Part shown: piece after piece, positions 9,179-16,783 of the stretch
Position numbering within the stretch: position 1 is the first letter of the stretch
Layout: the number at the start of each line of letters is the position of its first letter
DNA from: Chitinophagales bacterium
Lineage (GTDB): Bacteria; Bacteroidota; Bacteroidia; Chitinophagales; JADIYW01
DNA: 64,000 bases
Reading direction: 5' to 3'
NCBI GenBank assembly: GCA_020636545.1
Contig: JACJXS010000012.1
Location: 62,001-126,000 of the forward strand
Program-made: the position numbers and the translations under genes
Notes under the pieces: model-generated
What the model saw: the letters and a program-made list of their open reading frames with translations, nothing else
What the model was told of the DNA's origin: nothing
Databases searched by the model: none

Positions 9179-9194
9179 ATTCATCGATATTTTT

Positions 9195-9731
9195 TTATGG
9201 TTCAAATAGGTTGCTTTCGGTATAAACCACCTTATCGCCAATAATTCTGGCAGGCTGCGTGTAACAATGTTCTTGAGCTTTACCTATATTCATTATGTGG
9301 TAAACTTTCCATTTTTTAGCTTTTAAATAATCGGACACCATAGAGCGATGACATTGCCACCAGACAGCTTCAGCACACATGTAACAAGTTCTTTGTTTTA
9401 AAGCAATTTGCTCAAGTTCTTTGATTGCATTTTCAAAAGCATCTGTCTCCATATAATCTGCATATCCACGAAATGCATCATTACGCCAACTTGTATTAGG
9501 AGAATCTTTGTTTACTTTTCTTCTGCCACCTAAATTTGGAAAATGCTTATATAAAATATTATTTTTAGGCAATTCAATTTCTAAATTTTCTTTATCAAAT
9601 TGAGGATACTTTCTTGAGCCAGGCAAACTTCTGATATCTGCAATTAATTCAATATTAAAAGACTTTAGCATCAAAATAAATTCATTAAAGCTATGTGTAG
9701 AATGTCCTATCGTGTAGATGATTTTTTCTGA
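9195..9731 (-). CDS. DUF488 domain protein with disrupted or non-canonical start
   Basis: A DUF488 protein of about 178 residues. The C-terminal part has the family's DIRSLPGSRKYPQF and the Cys/Trp/His cluster CYMCAEAVWWQCHRS. The family N-terminus, IIYTIGHSTHSFNEF, is present in frame at about 9680-9722, upstream of the first possible conventional start (TTG at 9674, ATG at 9671). No ATG, GTG or TTG exists between this motif and an in-frame TAA at 9732-9734. The only ATG (9743) reads ATG-ATA-AAG-TAA before the motif. The gene therefore uses a rare start such as ATC, or carries an early nonsense mutation or sequence error. Its function is unknown. Confidence 0.7.
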   Translation of the reverse strand, partial: SEKIIYTIGHSTHSFNEFILMLKSFNIELIADIRSLPGSRKYPQFDKENLEIELPKNNILYKHFPNLGGRRKVNKDSPNTSWRNDAFRGYADYMETDAFENAIKELEQIALKQRTCYMCAEAVWWQCHRSMVSDYLKAKKWKVYHIMNIGKAQEHCYTQPARIIGDKVVYTESNLFEP

Positions 9732-9759
9732 TTACTTTATCATTTTTTTTTGAAATAGT

Positions 9760-10161
9760 TTAATCTAAAAAACGAGAACGTATTTCAGGCGTAGGTAACA
9801 TACAAGCATCTTGCTTTCCAAACCATTTGTATCTATTTTTTGCAATGATATCGTAAAAAAAATTTCTAATAAAGGTTGGTATTATTATAAAAATATACAG
9901 CCAATTTAGTGGAAAAGATAAGTAAGTTGCAATTCTTAAAGCAGCACTTGATTTTACATAAGCTTTTTTGTTTTTAATAAAAACAATACTATCGGTGTCC
10001 TCTGGAATATGATAAGTTGTCCTAAGTTTTTGTCCAATTTCAGATTGTAATGAAGCAAATTTTAGTCTTTTAGTTTTATCATATTTTATAATAAATTTTA
10101 CTGAGCCTTGGCAGAAATTGCAAATTCCATCAAATAGAATAATTTCATTCAAATCAATCAT
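9760..10161 (-). CDS. DUF393 / DCC-family thiol-disulfide oxidoreductase-like protein
   Basis: A 133-residue DCC-family protein. The family motif LFDGICNFCQGSV contains the Cys pair C14-x-x-C17 after the Asp-Gly that gives the family its name, and the sequence continues with LKFASLQSEIGQ and a hydrophobic region LNWLYIFIIIPTFIRNFFYD that may associate with the membrane. The real reaction of this family is not established, although a thioredoxin-like role is assumed. It lies 6 bases downstream of aroQ and 16 bases upstream of the DUF488 ATG, in a five-gene minus-strand run. Confidence 0.85.
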   Translation of the reverse strand: MIDLNEIILFDGICNFCQGSVKFIIKYDKTKRLKFASLQSEIGQKLRTTYHIPEDTDSIVFIKNKKAYVKSSAALRIATYLSFPLNWLYIFIIIPTFIRNFFYDIIAKNRYKWFGKQDACMLPTPEIRSRFLD

Positions 10162-10167
10162 AATATC

Positions 10168-10584
10168 TTATTTTAAACTATCTAAAGCCAGTTGATAACT
10201 TTTAAAACCAAAGCCAACAATAATACCTTTGGCAACTGGCGAAATATAAGAATGATGTCTAAATGGTTCCCGTGCAAAAGTATTGCTAATATGCACCTCA
10301 ATAACTGGTGTTGAAATTGATTTTATAGCATCTGCAATTGCAATAGAAGTGTGCGTATAAGCACCAGCATTTAAAACAATACCATCAAAATTAAAACCTA
10401 TTTCGTGTATTTTATTAATTAATTCGCCTTCTATATTAGATTGATAATAGCTCAATTCTATTGTTGGATTATCAATTTGTAATTGATTAAAAATATCTTG
10501 AAAGGTTTGACTGCCATAGATTTCTGGTTCTCGTTTTCCTAATAAATTTAGATTTGGACCATTTATAATGATGATTTTTTTCAT
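10168..10584 (-). CDS. aroQ: type II 3-dehydroquinate dehydratase
   Basis: A 138-residue dodecameric-type dehydroquinase that converts 3-dehydroquinate to 3-dehydroshikimate in the shikimate pathway. It has the diagnostic NGPNLNLLGKREPEIYG with the catalytic R18 and Y23, NAGAYTHTSIAIADAI with the active-site Asn, and EVHISN with the catalytic His. Length is typical. It sits within a minus-strand run (tdk, chalcone-isomerase-like, aroQ, DUF393) with short gaps. A second shikimate gene, aroE, is 38 kb away in this window. Confidence 0.95.
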   Translation of the reverse strand: MKKIIIINGPNLNLLGKREPEIYGSQTFQDIFNQLQIDNPTIELSYYQSNIEGELINKIHEIGFNFDGIVLNAGAYTHTSIAIADAIKSISTPVIEVHISNTFAREPFRHHSYISPVAKGIIVGFGFKSYQLALDSLK

Positions 10585-10599
10585 ATTAAAAGCTAAATA

Positions 10600-11112
10600 T
10601 TATTTTCCTAAAAGTGTTTTTTTAATTTTGGGGTCTTTGGGTTTTTTTCCTAAATATAAATCAAATATTGCTTCTGCAAGAATTTGCCCTTCTACATCAG
10701 TTTTTCCCAATAAACTATCGTTTTTATAATAATAAAATGTTTTATCACTATCATAGAAATTATCAATAGTATCTTTATAACCAGTATTTGTTTTTTCTAT
10801 AATTTCTTTGATGTTTTCTAATAAAGGTTGAATTTTTTTATAATCCGACGATGACATAGAATCTTTTAATCCATTGCCTATGTTTTGACTAACAGCCGAT
10901 GGCGTTGCCAAAGGTGTTGTAATTATCATTCTTAAACATCTTGGAATTGAAGAGTGGATAGCATCTTCTTCATTTTGGATAGGTTTTTCACAATATAATG
11001 CAATAATATATGTGTTAATAAAGAACTTTGATCGCATAGCTGCTCCATTTAAACAAAGTTTCTTGTTATTTATACAAATTTCATCAGGGATTTCAAAATT
11101 AGCAATTTTCAT
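10600..11112 (-). CDS. chalcone-isomerase-like domain protein
   Basis: A 170-residue bacterial chalcone-isomerase-like protein. It keeps the family core GAAMRSKFFINTYIIALYCEKP and IPRCLRMIITTPLATPSAVSQNIGNG plus a C-terminal GQILAEAIFDLYLG. Bacterial homologues usually carry a signal peptide and their role is not flavonoid synthesis; fatty-acid binding has been suggested for the fold. This copy starts directly with the domain and shows no signal peptide, so it is probably cytoplasmic. It lies between tdk and aroQ, with gaps of 9 and 15 bases. Confidence 0.78.
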   Translation of the reverse strand: MKIANFEIPDEICINNKKLCLNGAAMRSKFFINTYIIALYCEKPIQNEEDAIHSSIPRCLRMIITTPLATPSAVSQNIGNGLKDSMSSSDYKKIQPLLENIKEIIEKTNTGYKDTIDNFYDSDKTFYYYKNDSLLGKTDVEGQILAEAIFDLYLGKKPKDPKIKKTLLGK

Positions 11113-11121
11113 TTTTCTAAA

Positions 11122-11688
11122 TTATTGTTGATTAAAACAAGTTCGACATCTTGGTTCATAACTTTCTTTTTCACCTAAAAGTACTATTTTTTCGTTACTT
11201 ATTAAGCGATAGGAAAAATTTGCCAAATTGCCGCATTGAACACATATTGCATGAACTTTGGTAACATATTCAGCAATTGCCATTAATTGTGGCATACAGC
11301 CAAAAGGTTTGCCTAAAAAATCTTTATCTAATCCTGCAACAATCACTCGAATACCTTTGTTTGCTAATTGTGAGCAAACTTCTGGTAAACCATCATCAAA
11401 AAATTGAGCTTCATCAATACCAACAACATCAACTTGATGACTTAATAATAATATGTTTTGAGAACTACTAACAGGTGTCGATTGAATTGAATTGGCGTCA
11501 TGAGAAACAACAGCAGTTTCGTCGTAACGAGTATCTATCATTGGTTTGAAAATTTCAGTTTTCAGATTAGCAATATTTGCTCGCTTTATTCTACGTAAAA
11601 GCTCTTCAGTCTTGCCGGAAAACATAGACCCACAAACGACTTCAATCCATCCGTTTTTAGAGTTATTCACATTTTGTTCTAAAAACAT
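11122..11688 (-). CDS. tdk: thymidine kinase
   Basis: A 188-residue type II thymidine kinase that phosphorylates thymidine to dTMP (salvage). The P-loop GSMFSGKT covers residues 20-27, the Walker B/lasso region is VVGIDEAQFFDD, and the zinc-binding cysteines are in CVQCGNL and CRTC. The C-terminus has the short tail common in Bacteroidota. It is first in a minus-strand run and is divergent from the repeat-protein gene at 11740, leaving only 51 bases for both promoters. De novo thyA is also in this window, so both routes to dTMP are present. Confidence 0.95.
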   Translation of the reverse strand: MFLEQNVNNSKNGWIEVVCGSMFSGKTEELLRRIKRANIANLKTEIFKPMIDTRYDETAVVSHDANSIQSTPVSSSQNILLLSHQVDVVGIDEAQFFDDGLPEVCSQLANKGIRVIVAGLDKDFLGKPFGCMPQLMAIAEYVTKVHAICVQCGNLANFSYRLISNEKIVLLGEKESYEPRCRTCFNQQ

Positions 11689-11739
11689 AATTTATTTTGT
11701 TTTAATTTTGTAGAAATTGAACCCAAAATACAAAATATC

Positions 11740-13170
11740 ATGGAAATACGTAGTTCGTTGAAAAAAATAGATAGTTATTTAAAAATTGTTTCGGACTTAA
11801 ATAAGGCAATATTAGATGAAGGCACAATGGCTCCGGAAGAATTGCAAATAATGAAGAAGTATTTATATGTATGTGCAGAACGAATTGAAGATATACAAAT
11901 TAAATTTGGCTTAGCAACAACAGAAACAAAAAAAGGAATTTTAGATAATTTAAAGCAAAATGAAGAAGAGGCAGAAGTTACATTAACCGAGTTTGCAGAA
12001 GTTGAATCTGTGGGTAATCAAAAAAATGAAGAATTTGATATTTTGAAAGAAAAAGAGCAGTCTGATGAAAGTTCACTAAATGTTTTTGAAAGTTTTGTGG
12101 AGGCAAATAATAATGAATTAAATTTTGTTGAAGCGAAGCATGATGTAGTAGAAAATATATCGACGGAACAAAATATTATTTCTGAGGAAAGAATTTTAGT
12201 CGAACCTGTTGTGTTTTTAAGTGCAGATTTGCCGTCAATTAGATATAATACTTTAATAGATTTTGACGAATATCATCAACATATTTTTGATGAAAAACCT
12301 GAAGTTAAAAGTGCTGTTAATACAATGGGAGAGATACAAAATAATTCAAATGTTTTAGTGGCTGATGATGTTGAAGTGGAAAAGGATAAAATTGAATTTA
12401 ATTTAAACACTAAAATAAAAGAGCCTATTAATTTGGTGTCTGAGGAAAAAGAAGAAACTCAAATTCTTGACGATTCAAAGCGTACTTTAGTTGCAGAGAA
12501 TATTGAAAAAGTAGAAGAAAAAATTGAATTTAAAGCTAATGAAGAAATAAAAGAGCCTATTAATTTGGTGTCTGAGGAAAAAGAAGAAACTCAAATTCTT
12601 GATGATTCAAAGCGTACTTTAGTTGCAGAGAATATTGAAAAAGTAGAAGAGAAAATTGAATTTAATTTAAATACAGAAATAAAAGAACCTATTCAGTTGG
12701 TGTCTGAGGAACAAGTAATAAAACCAAATATTTCTACTGAAATTGAAGAAAAACAAATATTGGTTTTAGATGAGATTGAAAAAGATAAAATATTAGTGGA
12801 TTTTGAAAAAAAATCTGAAAGTGAGGAAACTAAAGAGCATGTTAATTTAGTAGATACAAATCCGGAACAAAATGATATTGCAAACGAAGGTTCTACTTTT
12901 ACTAGAGGTCTAGAATATGAAAGTATTGTAAATAGAAAATCATTAAGTGAACAAATTGCTTTAAATGATAAGTTTATTTTTGTGCGTGAATTATTTGCTA
13001 GTCAATTTTCAGAATATGAAAGTTCGATAAAAGAAATTGATGTTTTTGAAAATTATCAAGATGCTTTAGATTTTTGTACGAATGTATTATCAGTAAAGTA
13101 TAATTGGGAAGCTAAGAAAAATATTTCAGAGCGATTTCTTAATATTTTGAATAAAAAATATAATTTATAA
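11740..13170 (+). CDS. acidic Glu/Lys-rich protein with 44-residue internal repeats
   Basis: A 476-residue protein that I do not recognise. The N-terminus (about 1-70) is predicted helical and the C-terminus (about 405-476, ALNDKFIFVRELF to ILNKKYNL) forms a compact helical domain that seems conserved among related hypothetical proteins. The middle is low-complexity and strongly acidic, and contains two nearly identical 44-residue repeats plus a partial third, starting near residues 228, 272 and 316 and containing EPINLVSEEKEETQILDDSK. No signal peptide or membrane segment is visible. The last six bases overlap the convergent waaA gene. A cytoplasmic scaffold or tether is a guess only. Confidence 0.75.
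   Translation: MEIRSSLKKIDSYLKIVSDLNKAILDEGTMAPEELQIMKKYLYVCAERIEDIQIKFGLATTETKKGILDNLKQNEEEAEVTLTEFAEVESVGNQKNEEFDILKEKEQSDESSLNVFESFVEANNNELNFVEAKHDVVENISTEQNIISEERILVEPVVFLSADLPSIRYNTLIDFDEYHQHIFDEKPEVKSAVNTMGEIQNNSNVLVADDVEVEKDKIEFNLNTKIKEPINLVSEEKEETQILDDSKRTLVAENIEKVEEKIEFKANEEIKEPINLVSEEKEETQILDDSKRTLVAENIEKVEEKIEFNLNTEIKEPIQLVSEEQVIKPNISTEIEEKQILVLDEIEKDKILVDFEKKSESEETKEHVNLVDTNPEQNDIANEGSTFTRGLEYESIVNRKSLSEQIALNDKFIFVRELFASQFSEYESSIKEIDVFENYQDALDFCTNVLSVKYNWEAKKNISERFLNILNKKYNL
12421..12710 (+). repeat. 132-bp in-frame tandem repeat (about 2.2 copies)
   Basis: Units begin at 12421, 12553 and 12685, an exact 132-base period (44 codons). Copies one and two are nearly base-identical over most of the unit (for example both contain GATTCAAAGCGTACTTTAG). 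The third copy decays after about 30 bases. Near-identity at silent positions points to recent duplication. Confidence 0.9.
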
Positions 13171-14316
13171 ATCAGAAAGAATAGTTTCTGTTATAAACTG
13201 AGCCGTATTTTGATGTAAATTGAAAAAGTTATTCCATTTTTCTTTGTTAACATTCATAAAATTGGGCGAGTTATAAGCTTTACTAATTATGAATTCTAAA
13301 CTACCTAAATTTTCTATTTTGTGAATTAGTTGAGTTTCATCAGCTAATGAATTTAGGTAATTTCTATTAATTTTATTGCCAGTTAGGATAATGTTATTAT
13401 AAATAGCAGCCTCAAAGATATTGTGTAATTTATTATAAAAACCACCACCAATAAAGGCAATTTGAGTATAAGGATAAATATGCTTTAGAATGCCCATTTT
13501 GTCGATGAATAAAATATTAGATTCAATAATTAAGTCAGAATATTTGGAAATTTTTCCTTTAAAAAATGATTGATATTGGTCGAATGTTTGATGGTTTATT
13601 TCGTGTGGACAAAGAATAATTTTTAAGTTTGTATGTTTATTATATAATGAAGAGATGAGTTTTACTTCTTCTATATAACAGCTTCCTAAAATGATAGTAA
13701 AATGATTTGAAGTAAATTCTTGAATGATAGGAAGATTGATTTTTTCAGTATTTTTTACGCTTTCAATTTGTAAGGAGCCATTTTTTATATAGAATGTTTT
13801 TTTGATAAATTGTTGGAAATAATTGAGGTATTGCTGATAAACAAAGGCGTGTTTTTTTTGTTCTACTTCAACTTGATAAATTGGAATTTTTTTTAAATAA
13901 GTTTGTTGTACTAAATTTAACCAACGTTCGTTTTTTACAATAATCAAACATTTAGGTTGCATATTTTCTAAAATAAAATTTACATTTTTCTTATAATCTT
14001 TAGGATAAAGAAAGAAATAATCGATAGTTTCATCTGGAGAATAAAAACTTATACCTGATGTAGAGAAAAAGGAAACTACTATTTTTTGTAAGTGTTGTGT
14101 TGATTTAATTTGTTTGATGATTGGAATCGCCATTTCAAACTCGCCAACAGAAGCAACATGAAACCAAATAATGTCTTTTGAATTAGCTTTATTTAAAGCT
14201 GATTTCCAATCCTTTTGTAAACGAAACCAAAGTGCTATTTTTTGATTGAAAATAGCAAAAATCCTCATTGAGAAATAAATGAGATGTATAATTATTTGGT
14301 ATATATAAGTAATCAA
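13165..14316 (-). CDS. waaA: 3-deoxy-D-manno-octulosonic acid (Kdo) transferase
   Basis: A 383-residue GT30-like protein expected to add Kdo to lipid A precursor at the inner membrane. The N-terminal hydrophobic anchor is followed by FHVASVGEFEMA, which holds the catalytic Glu, and the C-terminal domain has AFIGGGFYNKLHNIFEAA, the CMP-Kdo binding signature. It is shorter than usual (about 410-430) and diverges in the middle: KNERW stands where relatives have a KYEFW-type motif. The start is uncertain: the frame opens with TTG at 14316, which gives the expected membrane anchor, whereas the first ATG at 14268 would remove it. Confidence 0.82.
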   Translation of the reverse strand: MITYIYQIIIHLIYFSMRIFAIFNQKIALWFRLQKDWKSALNKANSKDIIWFHVASVGEFEMAIPIIKQIKSTQHLQKIVVSFFSTSGISFYSPDETIDYFFLYPKDYKKNVNFILENMQPKCLIIVKNERWLNLVQQTYLKKIPIYQVEVEQKKHAFVYQQYLNYFQQFIKKTFYIKNGSLQIESVKNTEKINLPIIQEFTSNHFTIILGSCYIEEVKLISSLYNKHTNLKIILCPHEINHQTFDQYQSFFKGKISKYSDLIIESNILFIDKMGILKHIYPYTQIAFIGGGFYNKLHNIFEAAIYNNIILTGNKINRNYLNSLADETQLIHKIENLGSLEFIISKAYNSPNFMNVNKEKWNNFFNLHQNTAQFITETILSDL

Positions 14317-14404
14317 AAGTATAATTAGATTATAAAGTCCAATAAAAATAGTAGAATTATACTAATTAACAATTTTATGTATAAAAAATAAGCCTAAATA
14401 TTTT

Positions 14405-14412
14405 TATATTTG
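14405..14412 (+). promoter_or_regulatory. candidate -7 box for the exopolysaccharide operon
   Basis: TATATTTG matches TAnnTTTG and ends 16 bases before the ATG at 14429. It is the only such box upstream of the six-gene operon. No clear -33 TTTG is found at 18-20 bases upstream, so it may be activator-dependent. Confidence 0.45.
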
Positions 14413-14428
14413 TACTGATTAATAGATT

Positions 14429-15727
14429 ATGAGCAAAGTATTTAGTAGATTAAAAAATAAAGAAACAAAACTTGCAGTAATAGGTTTGGGTTATGTTGGA
14501 TTACCCATTGCTTTAGAATTTGCAAATAAATTTTCAGTAATTGGTTTTGATATCAACGAGAAAAGGGTAGAATTAATGAAACATAAAATCGACCCAAGTA
14601 ATGAACTACCATCGTCAGCATTCGATAATAAGGATATTTTATTTTCTTCAAATATTGAAGATTTAAAAGCTGCAACTTTTTATATAGTTGCGGTTCCTAC
14701 ACCTGTTGATCAATATAGAACGCCTGATTTAAAACCATTAATTGGAGCATCTACAACTGTTGGAAAAGTTATTAATAAAGGAGATTATGTAGTTTTTGAA
14801 TCAACGGTTTATCCAGGTTGCACAGAAGATGATTGTGTGCCAATTATTGAAAAATTATCGGGTTTAAAAGCAGTTGAAGATTTTAAAGTAGGTTATTCTC
14901 CAGAAAGAATTAATCCGGGAGATACAGAACATACATTGACTAAAATATTGAAAATTGTTTCAGGTTGCGATGCAGAATCTCTTGATGTTATTGCCAAAGT
15001 TTATGAATCTATTATTGAGCCAGGTGTTCATAGAGCATCAAGCATTAAAGTTGCTGAAGCTGCCAAAGTGATTGAAAATACACAACGTGATTTGAATATT
15101 GCTTTAATGAACGAACTTTCTCAAGTATTTAGTAAAATGAATATAAATACTTATGAAGTTTTAGAAGCCGCTGGCACAAAATGGAATTTTCTAAGGTTTC
15201 AACCAGGCTTAGTTGGTGGACATTGTATTGGTGTGGATCCATATTATTTAACTTATAAATCAATGGCATTAGGCTATGAGCCTAAAATTATATTAAGTGG
15301 CAGAAATATAAATGATGGAATGCCTCAATATATCGCAAAGAAAATTATCAAAAACTGGTTGAAAATTGACAAAAATCCAACAGAATGTAGGGTTTTGATA
15401 ATGGGTGCAACGTTTAAAGAAAACGTAACAGATATAAGAAATTCAAAAATATTTGATTTATATAATGAACTGGTAGATTACAATGCCAAAGTAGATATTA
15501 TTGACCCAAATGCTGATGCTGAGGAAGTATTGCATGAATATGAGGTTCAGCTACATGCTCAACCTTCAGGAAAATATGATGCAATTATTGTTTCTGTTGC
15601 TCATGATGAATATAAATTATTAAATGAAGATTATTTTGTAAGTTTATCCAATTCAGATTGTATATTATTAGACTTGAAGAATATTTATAAAGGAACTTTT
15701 AAAAACCTAAATTATTGGACATTATAA
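14429..15727 (+). CDS. nucleotide sugar dehydrogenase (UDP-N-acetylhexosamine dehydrogenase type)
   Basis: A 432-residue UDP-sugar 6-dehydrogenase of the WbpO/TviB group, which oxidises UDP-HexNAc to UDP-HexNAcA with two NAD. The Rossmann motif GLGYVG covers residues 19-24, the catalytic cysteine is C266 in GGHCIGVDPYY, and the UDP-binding C-terminal domain (GATFKENVTDIRNSK) is complete. The product is a uronic-acid building block for surface polysaccharide. It is first in the operon and overlaps rmlB by one base (TAATG). Assignment between UDP-GlcNAc and UDP-GalNAc specificity cannot be made from sequence. Confidence 0.88.
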   Translation: MSKVFSRLKNKETKLAVIGLGYVGLPIALEFANKFSVIGFDINEKRVELMKHKIDPSNELPSSAFDNKDILFSSNIEDLKAATFYIVAVPTPVDQYRTPDLKPLIGASTTVGKVINKGDYVVFESTVYPGCTEDDCVPIIEKLSGLKAVEDFKVGYSPERINPGDTEHTLTKILKIVSGCDAESLDVIAKVYESIIEPGVHRASSIKVAEAAKVIENTQRDLNIALMNELSQVFSKMNINTYEVLEAAGTKWNFLRFQPGLVGGHCIGVDPYYLTYKSMALGYEPKIILSGRNINDGMPQYIAKKIIKNWLKIDKNPTECRVLIMGATFKENVTDIRNSKIFDLYNELVDYNAKVDIIDPNADAEEVLHEYEVQLHAQPSGKYDAIIVSVAHDEYKLLNEDYFVSLSNSDCILLDLKNIYKGTFKNLNYWTL

Positions 15728-16782
15728 TGAAAAAGACAATTTTAATTACTGGTGGTGCCGGATTTATTGGGTCTCATGTAGTAAGGTTATTTGTAAATAA
15801 ATATCCTGATTATCAAATTCTAAATTTAGATAATCTGACTTATGCAGGAAATCTAGAAAACTTAAAAGATATTGAAAATAAACCTAACTATAGCTTCATT
15901 AAAGCAGATATTGTTGATGCTGATAAAATGAATGAAATTTTTACAAACTATCCAATTGATAGTGTTATTCATTTAGCAGCTGAATCACATGTAGATAGAT
16001 CAATTTCCAATCCTTTAGATTTTATAATGACCAATGTTGTTGGAACAGTGAATTTATTAAATGCTGCAAAAACTGCATGGAAAGATAATTTTAATGATAA
16101 ACTTTTTTATCATGTTTCAACAGATGAAGTGTATGGTTCTCTTGGAGAAACTGGGTTGTTTTTAGAAACGACGCCTTATGATCCACGCTCTCCGTATTCT
16201 GCATCAAAAGCAAGTTCTGACCAATTTGTACGTGCGTATGAAAATACTTACGGTTTGCCAATAGTGATTTCAAATTGTTCCAATAATTATGGAGCTAATC
16301 AATTTCCTGAAAAATTGATACCACTTTTTATCAATAATATTAAAAATAAAAAGCCACTTCCAATTTATGGTGATGGAAAATATACAAGAGATTGGCTTTG
16401 GGTAGAAGATCATGCAAAAGCGATTGATTTGATTTTTCATAGAGGGAAATTGGGAGAAACCTATAATATTGGTGGATTTAATGAATGGCAAAATATTGAT
16501 TTAATAAAAGCACTTTGCAAATTAATGGACGATAAATTAAATCAACCTCAAGGCACTTCTGAAACTTTAATTACCTATATAAAAGATAGACCAGGACACG
16601 ATAAAAGGTATGCTATTGATGCTACCAAACTTAATCAAGAGTTGGGATGGTCGCCTTCCTTACAATTTGAAGAAGGTTTGAGTAAAACAATAGATTGGTA
16701 TTTGTCCAATGAAGAATGGTTGAATAATGTTACTTCAGGAAACTATCAAAACTATTATATAACCCAATACGAAACAATATAG
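15727..16782 (+). CDS. rfbB: dTDP-glucose 4,6-dehydratase
   Basis: An extended SDR (351 residues from this start) converting dTDP-glucose to dTDP-4-keto-6-deoxyglucose. It begins KKTILITGGAGFIGSH, has the catalytic STDEVYG with the Thr-Asp-Glu set diagnostic for RmlB, and YSASKASSDQF with the Tyr/Lys pair. The open frame extends four codons upstream (ATG at 15715), but 15727 gives the canonical N-terminus and the one-base coupling to the upstream stop. It acts with rfbC in the same operon; rfbA and rfbD are not in the window and must be elsewhere if dTDP-rhamnose is made. Confidence 0.93.
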   Translation: MKKTILITGGAGFIGSHVVRLFVNKYPDYQILNLDNLTYAGNLENLKDIENKPNYSFIKADIVDADKMNEIFTNYPIDSVIHLAAESHVDRSISNPLDFIMTNVVGTVNLLNAAKTAWKDNFNDKLFYHVSTDEVYGSLGETGLFLETTPYDPRSPYSASKASSDQFVRAYENTYGLPIVISNCSNNYGANQFPEKLIPLFINNIKNKKPLPIYGDGKYTRDWLWVEDHAKAIDLIFHRGKLGETYNIGGFNEWQNIDLIKALCKLMDDKLNQPQGTSETLITYIKDRPGHDKRYAIDATKLNQELGWSPSLQFEEGLSKTIDWYLSNEEWLNNVTSGNYQNYYITQYETI

Positions 16783-16783
16783 T

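Noticed and set aside
12421..12710. Direct repeats as a possible CRISPR array
   Set aside because: The units are 132 bases, contiguous, in frame and without spacers; they are protein repeats.
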